Part shown: piece by piece, positions 45,853-56,190 of the stretch
Layout of the letters: each line of letters starts with the position of its first letter
Numbering within the stretch: position 1 is the stretch's first letter
From: Oceanospirillaceae bacterium
GTDB taxonomy: Bacteria > Pseudomonadota > Gammaproteobacteria > Pseudomonadales > Balneatricaceae
Length of the DNA: 64,000 nucleotides
NCBI GenBank assembly: GCA_013215375.1
Contig: JABSRB010000003.1
Location: 1 to 64,000 of the forward strand
Reading direction: 5' to 3'
Translations under genes and position numbers: made by a program
Notes under the pieces: generated by a model
Database searches by the model: none
Told to the model about the DNA's origin: nothing
Seen by the model: only the letters and a program-made list of their open reading frames with translations

Positions 45853-47294
45853 GCAATATTAGTAAAGCCCCAACAGTCTCTAGAGCGGTTCATGACGTTC
45901 CAGAAATGCGCAGAATTAAGTCAATTCACTTTGTTGGCATTGGCGGTGTGGGCATGTGCGGTATTGCCGAAGTATTGTGTAACCAGGGCTATGTTATTTC
46001 AGGCTCCGATATTAAAGCGTCGGCTACCACCGCCCGCCTAGAAAAGTTGGGCACACGGATATTCATTGGTCATCATAGTGAAAATGTAACAAATGTTGAT
46101 GTGGTAGTGACTTCCACTGCTGTGGATGAAAACAATCCAGAAATTATTGCTGCGCGCGCTGCGCATGTGCCAATTGTGCGCCGTGCAGAAATGTTAGCGG
46201 AGCTGATGCGTTACCGCCATGGCGTAGCAGTGGCTGGTACTCATGGTAAAACCACCACAACTAGTTTATTGGCGTCGGTCTTTGCCGAGGGCGATTTAGA
46301 CCCTACTTTTGTCATTGGTGGCAGGCTTAATAGTGCTGGCACTAACGCAAGGCTTGGTGCTAGTCGCTATTTGATTGCTGAGGCGGATGAAAGTGATGCC
46401 TCGTTCTTGCATTTACAGCCTATGGTCGCCATCGTGACCAACATTGATGCAGATCATATGGACACTTACGGCGGTGATTTTAATGTACTCAAACAAACTT
46501 TTGTGGATTTTTTGCACAACTTGCCGTTTTATGGTTTGGCGGTGTTGTGCATAGATGATCCGGTGGTACGTGAGATACGCGAGCGAGTGAATCGCCCAGT
46601 GATCACCTACGGTATTGAACAGGAAGCTGATTATCGCGCGGTAGATATATCGCAAAATGGCATGCAAACTCACTTTAAAGTGATACGTCCTGATCATCAC
46701 CAGGATTTACAAGTAACGGTTAATATGCCGGGTAATCACAACGTATTAAATGCTTTAGCTACAATAGCAGTGGCTACTGATGAGGGAATTGAAGACAGTG
46801 CGATTACCAGCGCGCTGCATGCCTTCTCCGGGGTTGATCGACGTTTTCAGGTATTAAATGATCTGCCCGTTGCTGGCGGTTCAGTGATGTTGGTCGATGA
46901 TTATGGTCATCATCCGCGTGAGATTCAAGTCACTATAGAGGCGGTTCGTCGCGGCTGGCCAGGGCGCAGAATAGTGATGATCAATCAGCCGCACCGTTAT
47001 ACCCGTACTAGAGATTTGTACGAGGACTATGTACAAGTGCTTTCAGAAGTTGATGTACTACTATTGCTGGAAGTGTATGGGGCAGGTGAAGAGCCAATTT
47101 CCAGTGCTGATAGTAGAAGCTTGTGCCGCAGTATTCGTCAGCGCGGCCAATTGGAGCCGGTCTTTGTCGACAGTGTTGATGAGGTGACCGCTCTACTGAA
47201 AAATATTTTGCGTCCCAATGATATTTTACTGACGCAAGGGGCTGGTGATATTACCGCTTTAGCGCACCGTTTATCTACTATGGATTTTGCATAA
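45849..47294 (+). CDS. murC: UDP-MurNAc:L-alanine ligase
   Basis: A 481-residue Mur ligase that adds the first stem residue. It has [18 protein letters not shown] at about 25-42, ATP loop [27 protein letters not shown] and [13 protein letters not shown]. Its TAA is followed directly by the ftsQ ATG, with zero intergenic bases. The ddl (and often murB) genes that usually sit between murC and ftsQ are absent. Confidence 0.97.
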   Translation: MSNISKAPTVSRAVHDVPEMRRIKSIHFVGIGGVGMCGIAEVLCNQGYVISGSDIKASATTARLEKLGTRIFIGHHSENVTNVDVVVTSTAVDENNPEIIAARAAHVPIVRRAEMLAELMRYRHGVAVAGTHGKTTTTSLLASVFAEGDLDPTFVIGGRLNSAGTNARLGASRYLIAEADESDASFLHLQPMVAIVTNIDADHMDTYGGDFNVLKQTFVDFLHNLPFYGLAVLCIDDPVVREIRERVNRPVITYGIEQEADYRAVDISQNGMQTHFKVIRPDHHQDLQVTVNMPGNHNVLNALATIAVATDEGIEDSAITSALHAFSGVDRRFQVLNDLPVAGGSVMLVDDYGHHPREIQVTIEAVRRGWPGRRIVMINQPHRYTRTRDLYEDYVQVLSEVDVLLLLEVYGAGEEPISSADSRSLCRSIRQRGQLEPVFVDSVDEVTALLKNILRPNDILLTQGAGDITALAHRLSTMDFA

Positions 47295-48191
47295 ATGTTG
47301 CAATGGCGCAAGCAAGACATCGCTCCTCAAGTAGAGCAAGAAGTACGTTTTGCTGCGTCTAAAGTGAATGATCAGAGCAGCGCTGAACAAAGTGTATCAC
47401 CGCTCTTTTTTATCAGTGACTGGTATGTACGCCCGGCGATTATATTGACTTCTTTTGCGCTTTTTTGTGGATTATTGTTCAATGCTGCCACGTATTTGTG
47501 GGACTGGCTGGATAGACCCGTTACGCGATTAAATATTATTGGCAATACTCAGTATTTAGATCGTAATCAAATGTTGCATAAACTGGCGGAAAATATACAG
47601 CCAGGCGCAGCGCTACAGTTGGGGTTGGTAAGTAGTGAGGTGGGAGTAACGAGCATTGGTAATTCTGTACTGTCTCTGGATATCAATGAAATTCAGAAAA
47701 TTGCATTAGAAGAGCCTTGGGTAAACAGTGTGAGCTTAAAGCGTAACTGGCCTGGAACTATCGCGATAGAAGTAACAGAACAAGTGCCTGTGGCTAAGTG
47801 GGGCAATAAGGGATTGCTAAACCATCAAGGCGATATCTTTTGGCCTGAAAACAGACAAGAATTAGAGCACTTACCGCGATTAGACGGGCCCTCTACAGAC
47901 ACCGCCAGAGTGATGGATCAATACCATACTTTGAGTCAGTTTTTTAAGGGATCTAATACCTTAATGACAGGTCTGACCTTGCAGGCACGTGGCGCTTGGA
48001 CACTACTGCTGGATAATAAAATAGAAGTTGAATTAGGCCGTGAGAAAATATTGACTCGACTAAGGCGTTTTTTAGAATTGTACAAAGGACATTTATATCA
48101 ACAGGCCGCTAAAATAGAGCGCGTTGATGTGAGATATACCAATGGGGTAGCGGTTAAATGGCTGCCTGTACCGGAACAAAAAATAAACTGA
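47295..48191 (+). CDS. ftsQ: cell division protein FtsQ
   Basis: A 298-residue bitopic divisome protein. It has a cytoplasmic end of about 50 residues, a membrane helix at about 50-68 (AIILTSFALFCGLLFNAATY), a POTRA domain (about 75-170) beginning RLNIIGNTQYLDRN, and the FtsQ beta domain to the end. The POTRA contains a stretch of about 20 extra residues (LGLVSSEVGVTSIGNSV) before the usual SLDINEIQKIA helix. PWVNSVSLKRNWPGTIAIEV is the hallmark strand pair. It recruits FtsL and FtsB. Confidence 0.92.
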   Translation: MLQWRKQDIAPQVEQEVRFAASKVNDQSSAEQSVSPLFFISDWYVRPAIILTSFALFCGLLFNAATYLWDWLDRPVTRLNIIGNTQYLDRNQMLHKLAENIQPGAALQLGLVSSEVGVTSIGNSVLSLDINEIQKIALEEPWVNSVSLKRNWPGTIAIEVTEQVPVAKWGNKGLLNHQGDIFWPENRQELEHLPRLDGPSTDTARVMDQYHTLSQFFKGSNTLMTGLTLQARGAWTLLLDNKIEVELGREKILTRLRRFLELYKGHLYQQAAKIERVDVRYTNGVAVKWLPVPEQKIN

Positions 48192-48273
48192 GTATATTCT
48201 CAGGCAATAAATATAAACTGGCGACAGTGTAAACTGGCCAGTAAGTATACCCGTAATCTGTTAGGAGATTATT
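48192..48273 (+). other. ftsQ-ftsZ junction lacking ftsA, with short direct repeats
   Basis: Only 82 bp lie between ftsQ and ftsZ, where ftsA (about 1.25 kb) is normally found. The junction contains TAAACTGGC twice (48214-48222 and 48230-48238, 16 bp apart), and TAAACTG also occurs at 48184-48190 in the ftsQ end. AGGAGA precedes the ftsZ ATG. Confidence 0.85.
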
Positions 48274-49485
48274 ATGTTTAGTATGCAAGATGATGATATG
48301 CCGGGTGCTGTTATAAAAGTAGTCGGCGTCGGCGGTGGTGGCGGAAATGCATTAGGTCACATGTTAGCTGCGGATTTAAATGGGGTTGAATTTATTTGTG
48401 CCAATACTGATGCGCAAGCGCTCAGCAGTATCGATGCGGATAAATCCATTCAGTTAGGTGCTAATACTACCAAAGGACTAGGTGCTGGGGCTGATCCAGA
48501 TGTAGGACGTGCTGCTGCCATTGAAGATAAAGAGGCTATTGGCGAGGCACTAAAAGGTGCCGATATGGTGTTCATTACCGCTGGCATGGGTGGCGGAACT
48601 GGCACGGGTGCTGCGCCCATCGTTGCTGAAGTGGCCAAGAGCATGGGCATATTGACTGTGGCTGTCGTCACTACACCTTTCCCGTTTGAGGGACGCAAGC
48701 GTATGTTACTGGCCGAGGCGGGTGTGCAAGAGCTACGCGAGCAAGTGGATTCCCTGATCATTATTCCCAACAAAAAGTTAATGAAAGTATTGGGCCGCAA
48801 TACCAGCCTGATTAAAGCATTTGCCGCGGCTAATGATGTATTACTCGGTGCAGTGCGAGGGATTGCTGAGTTGATCACTTGCCCAGGCATGATCAACGTC
48901 GATTTTGCAGATGTGCGCACGGTGATGTCTGAAATGGGCATGGCAATGATGGGCTCTGATCGAGCGCGTGGTGAAGATCGTGCTTCTATCGCCGCAGAGG
49001 GGGCTATTAACAGCCCGCTGTTAGAAAATGTTGATCTCAAAGGTGCCAGCGGTATCTTGGTAAATATCACCGCAGGTGTTGATCTCACTTTAGGTGAGTT
49101 TAGCGAAGTGGGTAATATCATCGAAAAGTATGCATCCAGTGATGCAACTATTGTGATAGGAACTGTCATAGACACAGAATTAGTGGATGATCTAAAAGTG
49201 ACGGTGGTAGCAACAGGTTTTGAGAAAAAATCGGAGGATCTGGAGCCATTGATGCAAGGTTCTAATAAGAACTTGGAGCAAAAGTTACAATCTGTCACTA
49301 AAGATGCCACAAAAAAACCAGTAGCTAATCCGTTAATCACAAATATGGATCAAATCGAGTTGCCGACAGTATTGCGCAGAGCGCAGCGTGAAGCGTTACT
49401 TGATGGTAAGGCGATACCTGTCAGAGATAAACAAAGTGAAAGCTTGTTGGACGTGCCGACCTTTATCCGTCGTCAAAGCGAATAA
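48274..49485 (+). CDS. ftsZ: cell division GTPase FtsZ
   Basis: A 403-residue tubulin-like GTPase that forms the Z ring. It has the N-terminal VVGVGGGGGNALGHM, tubulin signature GGGTGTGAAP (about 107-116), T7 loop VNVDFADVRTVMSEMG region (about 203-217), a variable linker (about 320-380) and the conserved C-terminal peptide LDVPTFIRRQSE. That peptide is what FtsA and ZipA bind, and it is intact although ftsA is missing here. AGGAGATTATTATG gives a strong start. Confidence 0.97.
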   Translation: MFSMQDDDMPGAVIKVVGVGGGGGNALGHMLAADLNGVEFICANTDAQALSSIDADKSIQLGANTTKGLGAGADPDVGRAAAIEDKEAIGEALKGADMVFITAGMGGGTGTGAAPIVAEVAKSMGILTVAVVTTPFPFEGRKRMLLAEAGVQELREQVDSLIIIPNKKLMKVLGRNTSLIKAFAAANDVLLGAVRGIAELITCPGMINVDFADVRTVMSEMGMAMMGSDRARGEDRASIAAEGAINSPLLENVDLKGASGILVNITAGVDLTLGEFSEVGNIIEKYASSDATIVIGTVIDTELVDDLKVTVVATGFEKKSEDLEPLMQGSNKNLEQKLQSVTKDATKKPVANPLITNMDQIELPTVLRRAQREALLDGKAIPVRDKQSESLLDVPTFIRRQSE

Positions 49486-49586
49486 ACACAGCAGTAAAAG
49501 ATGAGAATAATTGTTGTTTGTGTCTGTGTTTGCTAATATCTGCCCATTTTTAAATTAATAAATAGAGTTAGGTTCAGTCAATTTTA

Positions 49587-50471
49587 ATGATCAAGCAAAC
49601 AACATTGAAAAGTAGTATCAAAGCCACAGGTTTAGGCTTACACACCGGCCATAAGGTCTATTTGAATTTATGCCCAGCACCTGTTGATACAGGCATTGTA
49701 TTTCGCCGAGTAGATCTTGAGCCAATGGTTGAAATACCCGCCGATGCTTTTCTGGTAAAAGATACGGTACTGTCTACCAATATTTTTAAAGACGATGTTA
49801 AAGTAGCCACTATTGAGCACTTGATGGCAGCATTCTCTGCGATGGGTGTGGATAATGCGGTGGTAGAAATCAACGCTGAAGAAGTGCCTATCATGGATGG
49901 CTCCGCGGCGCCTTTTATCTTTTTAATTAAAGCTGCTGGAATCTTGCAACAGCAAAGTGACCGACAGTACATTAAAATTACCCGCGAAGTCAGTTTCAAA
50001 CACGAGGGGAAAGTGGCGACCTTCAAACCTTATCAGGGCTGTAAAATTACGGTTGAAATAGATTTTGATCATCCCGCTTTTAAAGGCAAGAATATGGTCT
50101 GTGAGCTGGAGTTAAATAGTGAGAATTTCATTAAAGAGGTGAGTCGCGCTAGAACCTTTGGTTTTATGAGCGATATTGAATATTTGCGTTCTAATAACTT
50201 AGCGCGCGGTGGCAGTATGGAAAATGCTATCGTTGTGGATGAAAACTCTATTCTCAATAGTGATGGTTTGCGCTTTGAAGATGAATTTGCCAAGCATAAA
50301 GTATTAGATGCGGTGGGTGATGTCTATTTGTTAGGTAAAAGCTTAATAGGTGAGTTTGTCGGTTTTAAGACAGGTCACTACATGAATAATCAGTTAGTGC
50401 GTAAGTTACTCGCGACTAAAGATGCCTACGAGATCGTTACCTGTAACGAGCTAGATTTGGCGGTCGCTTGA
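49587..50471 (+). CDS. lpxC: UDP-3-O-acyl-N-acetylglucosamine deacetylase
   Basis: A 294-residue zinc enzyme that commits to lipid A synthesis, so the cell is Gram-negative. It opens [17 protein letters not shown]. Zinc ligands are the His of TIEHLMAA (about 78) and the His/Asp of HKVLDAVGD (about 237-245), and MDGSAAPF is another signature. It lies 101 bp after ftsZ, and a strong terminator follows, ending the dcw unit. Confidence 0.97.
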   Translation: MIKQTTLKSSIKATGLGLHTGHKVYLNLCPAPVDTGIVFRRVDLEPMVEIPADAFLVKDTVLSTNIFKDDVKVATIEHLMAAFSAMGVDNAVVEINAEEVPIMDGSAAPFIFLIKAAGILQQQSDRQYIKITREVSFKHEGKVATFKPYQGCKITVEIDFDHPAFKGKNMVCELELNSENFIKEVSRARTFGFMSDIEYLRSNNLARGGSMENAIVVDENSILNSDGLRFEDEFAKHKVLDAVGDVYLLGKSLIGEFVGFKTGHYMNNQLVRKLLATKDAYEIVTCNELDLAVA

Positions 50472-50484
50472 ATCTAAAGTAATT

Positions 50485-50515
50485 AAAAAAGCCGGAATTT
50501 ACTTCCGGCTTTTTT
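50485..50515 (+). terminator. intrinsic terminator at the end of the dcw operon
   Basis: A GCCGGAA-TTTAC-TTCCGGC stem, flanked by A and T runs that lengthen it, ends in six T. It is 13 bp past the lpxC stop. Confidence 0.92.
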
Positions 50516-50865
50516 GTTTTTAAAGAAAATGATGGTTTTTTTGATTACTAACGCTGTATAAAAAATATTCGTTTGAAAATGATTTATAACGGATAATAAT
50601 CTTTGTTTTTATTTTGCCCTTGAGGTTCTATTATCTATCCCCATCAAGGTACAATAACGACAATTTTAATGATGCATAAAATTTTTACTGATCGCTGAAT
50701 CCAGTTTGAATGTGGCCTTTTTTTTGTTTGAATTTATAAGTTTATACGACGAAGTATGACTTTTTTAGAAACAGCTAAAGAATGCATTACAAGAGCGATA
50801 AGCGACTTGTGTCGATCTTTAGTGGTCGGTAAATAGAACGATAATTTATTGGTGATATCTACAAC
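50516..50865. other. 350-bp region upstream of secA
   Basis: AT-rich, no conserved coding frame; I do not see a secM-like arrest gene. It presumably holds the secA promoter, but no pair of boxes stands out. Confidence 0.4.
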
Positions 50866-53601
50866 ATGATGACTTCAATTTTCAAGAAAGTATTTGGTAG
50901 TAAAAATGCACGTGTTATTAAGCGCATGCAGAAAACTGTTTCAACGATCAATGACCTTGAAGCTCAGATGCAGGCGCTCAGTGATAGCCAGATCATCGAC
51001 AAAACCAATGAGTTTAAGTCTCTTATTGCAGAGCAAAAAAATACGGTAGAAGAATTGCTGCCTGAAGCTTTTGCCTTGGTACGTGAAGCTTCTGTGCGCG
51101 CAATGGGCATGCGTCATTTTGATGTGCAAATGATGGGAGGCATTACTTTACATGAAGGCAATGTCGCTGAAATGCGCACCGGTGAAGGTAAAACCTTAGT
51201 GGCAACACTGGCTGTCTATTTAAATGCACTGTCTGCAAAAGGCGTGCACGTAGTGACAGTGAATGATTATTTGGCAAGCCGTGATGCCGATTGGATGCGC
51301 CCATTATATGAAGCTTTAGGAATGAGCGTTGGCGTGGTTTTGTCTCAACAAGATACAGAGATTAAGCGTGCGGCCTATCAGGCTGATATCACCTACGGCA
51401 CTAACAACGAATTCGGTTTTGATTATCTTCGCGATAATATGGCTTTTAGTATTGAAGAGAAAGTACAACGTGATTTTCACTTCGCGGTTATCGATGAAGT
51501 CGATTCTATTTTAATAGATGAGGCGAGAACGCCGCTGATTATCTCCGGTCCTGCAGAAGATAGCTCAAAAATGTACGCGAGCATTAATACCTTAGTACCG
51601 AAGTTATTGCGTTTTGATGGCGAGATAGATGTAAAAGATACGGAGCAAGTGGTTAATGAGCACTTTGTGGTTGATGAAAAAAATCGCACCATTGATCTGA
51701 CAGAAGCAGGCCATGAACTGGTCGAAGAGTTGCTGGTGGAAGGTGGCTATTTAAATGAGGGCGAGAGCTTGTACGCCCCTCATAACTTGAATTTATTACA
51801 TCATGTATTAGCCGGATTGCGGGCGCATAACTTATTTACGCGCGATAAAGATTATATTATCCAGAACAACGAAGTGGTTATCGTCGATGAACATACCGGT
51901 CGAATTATGCCCGGACGCCGTTGGTCAGAAGGATTGCATCAAGCCATAGAAGCGAAAGAGGGTGTGGATATCCAACTAGAGAGCCAAACTTTGGCCTCGA
52001 CGACTTTCCAAAACTATTTCAGACTGTATGACACGCTGTCGGGGATGACAGGAACTGCCGATACTGAAGCCTTTGAGTTACAGCAGATTTACGGTTTAAC
52101 GGTGGTGGTTATTCCCACCAATGTCGATGTGCAGCGTATCGATGCTAACGATTTGATTTACATGACAATGGAAGAGAAGTACCAAGCTATCATTGAAGAG
52201 ATTAAAGTCACTAAGGCTAAAGGGCAGCCAGTATTAGTGGGTACCGCTTCGGTTGAATCATCGGAGTTGATTTCACAGTTATTGATTAAAGAAGATATTG
52301 AGCACAACGTACTTAATGCCAAACACCATGGTAGAGAAGCTGAGATTATTGTTGAAGCAGGTCGTCCTGCGGCGGTTACCATTGCCACTAACATGGCCGG
52401 GCGTGGCACCGATATTGTACTGGGTGGACGTTTACAGGCGGAGCTAGAAGCGGCACCTGAGGCTGAACACGAGAGCATTAAAGCGGATTGGAAAAAACGT
52501 CAAGAGGCGGTATTGGCTTCGGGTGGATTGCATATAATCGGCACAGAGAGACACGAATCGCGTCGTATCGATAACCAGTTGCGTGGTCGTGCTGGCCGTC
52601 AAGGTGATCCGGGCTCTTCTCGCTTCTTCCTCTCTCTAGAAGATGATCTGATGCGTATCTTTGCTTCAGACAGAATGCGCTCGTTTATGCGTTCTCTCGG
52701 CATGGAGCATGGTGAGGCAATCGAGCATAAAATGGTCAGCAATGCGATCGAAAAAGCCCAGCGTAAAGTGGAAGGTCGCAACTTTGATATTCGTAAATCA
52801 CTGCTTGAATATGACGATGTAGCTAACGATCAGCGCAACGTGATTTATACACAGCGTAACGAAGTAATGGCTTCTGATGATATTTCTGAAACGATTCGTC
52901 TGATTCGCGAAGAAGTGGTAGGTGATACTGTTGCCAATCATATTCCACCGCAAAGTATTGAAGAGCAGTGGGATGTAGAGGGATTAGAAAAAGCCATTGA
53001 AGCTGAGTATGGTCTCAACTTATCGATTAAAGAGTGGCTTGCGACAGATAGCTCGCTGCACGAGGAGACCTTGACTGACAAGTTGCAGGCAGAAATTGCC
53101 GGTGCTTATCAGGCGAAAGAAGAAATGGTAGGAAAAGAGGGGATGCGTACCTTCGAGAAGCAAGTGATGTTGCAGGTATTAGATACTTTGTGGAAAGAGC
53201 ATTTGCAAACCATGGATAACTTACGTCAAGGTATTCATTTACGCGGTTACGCACAGAAGAACCCAAAGCAAGAGTACAAGCGTGAATCATTTGAGTTATT
53301 CCAGCACTTATTGAGTAATATCAAAATCGATATAATCAAAGTGTTATCTCACGTGCAAATCCAAATGCCAGAGGAAATGGCTGAGCAAGAAGAGTTGCGT
53401 CGCCAAAAGTTACAAGAGCAGCAAATGAACTTTGAGCACCAATCGACTTCAGCTACTGATCAGGCAGATTCTGGACAAAGTACAGAGCTTGAGCAAGAGG
53501 CGGCACCTTTTGTAAGAGAGGGCGAGAAAGTGGGTCGAAATTCTCCTTGTCCCTGTGGTTCAGGTAAAAAATATAAGCAGTGTCATGGAAAATTAAGCTG
53601 A
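50866..53601 (+). CDS. secA: preprotein translocase ATPase SecA
   Basis: A 911-residue motor of the Sec pathway. It has Walker [14 protein letters not shown] (about 102-114), [19 protein letters not shown] (about 209-227), the preprotein cross-linking domain (about 230-370), the second motor fold with [14 protein letters not shown], a helical scaffold and a C-terminal zinc site [15 protein letters not shown] for SecB and lipid. ATG codons at 50866 and 50869 are both possible. Confidence 0.97.
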   Translation: MMTSIFKKVFGSKNARVIKRMQKTVSTINDLEAQMQALSDSQIIDKTNEFKSLIAEQKNTVEELLPEAFALVREASVRAMGMRHFDVQMMGGITLHEGNVAEMRTGEGKTLVATLAVYLNALSAKGVHVVTVNDYLASRDADWMRPLYEALGMSVGVVLSQQDTEIKRAAYQADITYGTNNEFGFDYLRDNMAFSIEEKVQRDFHFAVIDEVDSILIDEARTPLIISGPAEDSSKMYASINTLVPKLLRFDGEIDVKDTEQVVNEHFVVDEKNRTIDLTEAGHELVEELLVEGGYLNEGESLYAPHNLNLLHHVLAGLRAHNLFTRDKDYIIQNNEVVIVDEHTGRIMPGRRWSEGLHQAIEAKEGVDIQLESQTLASTTFQNYFRLYDTLSGMTGTADTEAFELQQIYGLTVVVIPTNVDVQRIDANDLIYMTMEEKYQAIIEEIKVTKAKGQPVLVGTASVESSELISQLLIKEDIEHNVLNAKHHGREAEIIVEAGRPAAVTIATNMAGRGTDIVLGGRLQAELEAAPEAEHESIKADWKKRQEAVLASGGLHIIGTERHESRRIDNQLRGRAGRQGDPGSSRFFLSLEDDLMRIFASDRMRSFMRSLGMEHGEAIEHKMVSNAIEKAQRKVEGRNFDIRKSLLEYDDVANDQRNVIYTQRNEVMASDDISETIRLIREEVVGDTVANHIPPQSIEEQWDVEGLEKAIEAEYGLNLSIKEWLATDSSLHEETLTDKLQAEIAGAYQAKEEMVGKEGMRTFEKQVMLQVLDTLWKEHLQTMDNLRQGIHLRGYAQKNPKQEYKRESFELFQHLLSNIKIDIIKVLSHVQIQMPEEMAEQEELRRQKLQEQQMNFEHQSTSATDQADSGQSTELEQEAAPFVREGEKVGRNSPCPCGSGKKYKQCHGKLS

Positions 53602-53629
53602 TTACTTAGGTTTATTAAATTACAACATA

Positions 53630-53661
53630 CTAAGAGCGATTTATCGCTCTTAGTCGTTTTT
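53630..53661 (+). terminator. intrinsic terminator after secA
   Basis: A perfect 10-bp stem, CTAAGAGCGA-TTTA-TCGCTCTTAG, followed by TCGTTTTT, 28 bp past the secA stop. Confidence 0.9.
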
Positions 53662-53678
53662 AGAGATAGGAAATAAAG

Positions 53679-54905
53679 ATGGCTGTAGGTCCGGGAAATA
53701 TAGTGGCGTTAGCGCCGATTGCAGGTGTACGTATTGGTGTGGCTAATGCGGGAATAAAGCAAGTTACGCGCCCAGATGTCGTGTTGTTTGAGATCTCTGC
53801 AAGTGCCAGTGTCGCTGGCGTTTTTACCAAAAATGCATTTTGTGCGGCCCCGGTACATGTAGCGAAAGAACACCTACAAGGTTTTAATGAAGTGAATGCG
53901 GCGCGTTATTTGTTAGTTAATACCGGTAATGCTAATGCCGGTACCGGTGAGCAGGGCATGTTGGATGCAAAGCTATGCTGCCAAGCGCTAGCTGATAAAC
54001 TGGGTAGTAGTGCACAGTGTGTTTTACCTTTTTCAACCGGTGTGATTGGCGAACTGTTACCAACGGCTAAAATAACCAGCGTTTTAGATGATGTTATAAG
54101 ATCCTTACAAATGGATAATTGGCGCGCAGCAGCAGCGGGTATTTTAACCACGGATACTCGCATTAAAGGGCACAGTGTCAGCTTTGAATTAGCCGGTAAG
54201 AGTGTCTTAATCACTGGTATATCTAAAGGCTCAGGGATGATTAGGCCCAATATGGCCACGATGTTAGGTTTTGTTGCCACTGATGCCGATATATCACCCT
54301 CTGTGTTACAAAAATTACTAACTGATGCAACTGATCAAAGCTTTAATCGTATTACTGTCGATGGCGATACTTCGACTAATGATGCCTGTATTTTAATTGC
54401 TAGTGGCGCGAGCGGGGTTAGCATTACTGAAAATACAGAAGCTTACGTTGTCTTTAAACAGCAGCTAAATGCGCTGATGTTAGAGATTGCGTTACAAATT
54501 GTCCGCGATGGAGAAGGTGCGACTAAGCTGGTGAAGATTGTCTGTGAGCATGCAGCTACCGTTGCAGAAGCGCTGGAAGTTGCCTATACCGTTGCGCATT
54601 CACCACTAGTAAAGACGGCGTTATTTGCCAGCGATGCCAATTGGGGACGTATATTAGCGGCAGTAGGGCGCTCAGGACTAGAGAATTTAGATGTCGATAG
54701 GCTGAAGATCTATCTAGATGATATATGTATCGTCGAGAATGGCGGTCGTGCTACGAGTTATACAGAAGAAGCTGGTGCGAAGGTGATGGCTCAGGATGAG
54801 ATTTTAATCCGTATTGTGCTTAATCGAGGTGAGGTCTCTGAAGCGGTATGGACGACTGATCTCTCCCATGATTACATCTCTATCAATGCCGATTACAGAA
54901 GCTAA
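53679..54905 (+). CDS. argJ: bifunctional glutamate/ornithine N-acetyltransferase
   Basis: A 408-residue enzyme of the cyclic arginine pathway that moves the acetyl group from N-acetylornithine to glutamate. The precursor self-cleaves at the conserved Ala-Thr in RPNMATMLGF (Thr about 191) to give alpha and beta chains. SGMIRPNMATMLGF, DGDTSTNDACI and FASDANWGRILAAVGRSG are signature blocks. The mutT gene starts 2 bp after its stop. Confidence 0.95.
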   Translation: MAVGPGNIVALAPIAGVRIGVANAGIKQVTRPDVVLFEISASASVAGVFTKNAFCAAPVHVAKEHLQGFNEVNAARYLLVNTGNANAGTGEQGMLDAKLCCQALADKLGSSAQCVLPFSTGVIGELLPTAKITSVLDDVIRSLQMDNWRAAAAGILTTDTRIKGHSVSFELAGKSVLITGISKGSGMIRPNMATMLGFVATDADISPSVLQKLLTDATDQSFNRITVDGDTSTNDACILIASGASGVSITENTEAYVVFKQQLNALMLEIALQIVRDGEGATKLVKIVCEHAATVAEALEVAYTVAHSPLVKTALFASDANWGRILAAVGRSGLENLDVDRLKIYLDDICIVENGGRATSYTEEAGAKVMAQDEILIRIVLNRGEVSEAVWTTDLSHDYISINADYRS

Positions 54906-54907
54906 AT

Positions 54908-55312
54908 ATGATTAATTCACGTAAAGAAATTCATGTTGCTGCCGGGGTTATCTTAGATAACAGCGGTAATGTGTTTTTAGCGAAAAGGCTGACGGGAGCT
55001 CATCAAGGGGGATTGTGGGAGTTTCCCGGTGGTAAAGTGGAGTCTGGAGAGAGTGCTAAACAAGCACTAGAGCGTGAACTTGATGAAGAGCTTGGAATTA
55101 AAATAGCAGACGCAGAGCCTTTTATTAAAATTCCTTTTAGCTATCCTGATAAATCTGTTTTATTAGATGTATTTAAAGTCACCAAATTTAGTGGGGACCC
55201 CTATGGAAAGGAAGGGCAAGAGACAGCTTGGGTGGCGTTAAAAGATCTTTCAAAACTACAGTTCCCAGAAGCTAACTTGCCTATCTTAGAGAAAATCGTG
55301 GCGCAGCTGTAG
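54908..55312 (+). CDS. mutT: 8-oxo-dGTP diphosphatase MutT
   Basis: A 134-residue Nudix hydrolase that clears oxidised dGTP. The Nudix box is GGKVESGES, then REL-type residues ending ELDEELGI (about 38-60). LAKRLTGAHQGGLWEFPGG precedes it. The length is that of stand-alone MutT, with no fused thiamine-phosphate synthase. It is probably cotranscribed with argJ (2-bp gap). Confidence 0.92.
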   Translation: MINSRKEIHVAAGVILDNSGNVFLAKRLTGAHQGGLWEFPGGKVESGESAKQALERELDEELGIKIADAEPFIKIPFSYPDKSVLLDVFKVTKFSGDPYGKEGQETAWVALKDLSKLQFPEANLPILEKIVAQL

Positions 55313-55340
55313 TTTGTTTTTCTATACGAGCTTTGGCTGT

Positions 55341-55568
55341 TTAGTGGATCGTTGGGGATTTCCAGTTTTCTAACGGTACCATTGAGCTACTGTAGTCATC
55401 TTCCTCAGCGCTGATCTCAGCAGGGATTTGGTAGCTTTCATTAGCCCAAGAGCCCAAGTCTAATAATTTGCAGCGCTCGCTACAAAATGGACGATTGACA
55501 TTGTCTGTGCTCCACTCTAGAGGTGTATTGCATTCGGGGCAGGGAAATTTTTTAGTGGCCATGGTCAC
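55341..55568 (-). CDS. yacG: DNA gyrase inhibitor / zinc protein YacG
   Basis: A 75-residue protein with a four-cysteine zinc site: CPECNTPLEW (Cys about 9 and 12) and FCSERCKLLDLGSWANESYQIP (Cys about 28 and 32). Family members bind GyrB and inhibit supercoiling. It is the last gene of the pilB-pilC-pilD-coaE-yacG run, 4 bp after coaE. It converges on mutT with a 28-bp gap. Confidence 0.92.
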   Translation of the reverse strand: MTMATKKFPCPECNTPLEWSTDNVNRPFCSERCKLLDLGSWANESYQIPAEISAEEDDYSSSMVPLENWKSPTIH

Positions 55569-55572
55569 TCCT

Positions 55573-56190
55573 TTATATGGAAAATCTAGCGCATAACTGT
55601 TGATGGATATTATTCACTTGTTGGTTTAATTGCGCAAGGGTGCCGTCGTTATTGATGGTGATATCTGCCTTTTCATTGCGCTGTTTGCTACTTAACTGCT
55701 TATCTATAATCTTTTCTATTTGTTCACGGCTGTTTTTGTCACGCACCATTGCGCGCTTTATTTGAGTTTCTTTGTCCAGGTCTATTACGATGATTACATC
55801 GCACATTTGCTGTTGGTCTGTTTCTAATAATAGCGGCGAGCTAAGAATGTTGTAATTGCAGTCGTTCTGGGATTCAGGATCGTGCAGAGAATTAATAATA
55901 CGTGTACGTATAAGAGGGTGAAGTAGTGTTTCCAGCCACTGTTTTTGGCTGGTGTCATTAAATATGATTTCTCGTAATTTTGCTCGATCTAATTCACCGC
56001 TTTGTAATAATATCTCAGCGCCGTATTGATCATGAATAGCATTTAATCCTGCACTGTTTAAAGTAACCACTTCTCTTGCTACAAGATCCGCGTCGACGAT
56101 ATTGGGTCCTAGTTTGGCAAATAAATCAGTGACGGTTGTTTTTCCACAACCTATGCCACCGGTAATGCCTACTATCTTTTTAGAGATCAT
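55573..56190 (-). CDS. coaE: dephospho-CoA kinase
   Basis: A 205-residue P-loop kinase for the last step of CoA synthesis. Walker A is GITGGIGCGKTTV (about 8-20), followed by the VDADLVAREVV substrate motif and the HPLIRTRI region. It overlaps the pilD end by 4 bp, as in many gammaproteobacterial pil loci. Confidence 0.95.
   Translation of the reverse strand: MISKKIVGITGGIGCGKTTVTDLFAKLGPNIVDADLVAREVVTLNSAGLNAIHDQYGAEILLQSGELDRAKLREIIFNDTSQKQWLETLLHPLIRTRIINSLHDPESQNDCNYNILSSPLLLETDQQQMCDVIIVIDLDKETQIKRAMVRDKNSREQIEKIIDKQLSSKQRNEKADITINNDGTLAQLNQQVNNIHQQLCARFSI

Noticed and set aside
48450-49340. 296-codon open frame on the minus strand opposite ftsZ
   Set aside because: It lies wholly inside ftsZ, is rich in Ser/Thr/Pro as antisense frames of this codon usage tend to be, and has no recognisable motif.
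49484-49531. AAACACAG ... CTGTGTTT inverted repeat after ftsZ as a terminator
   Set aside because: The loop is about 30 bases and there is no T run; lpxC is probably read through from ftsZ.
50516-50865. secM-like leader gene before secA
   Set aside because: No open frame with a signal peptide and a C-terminal arrest motif is visible.
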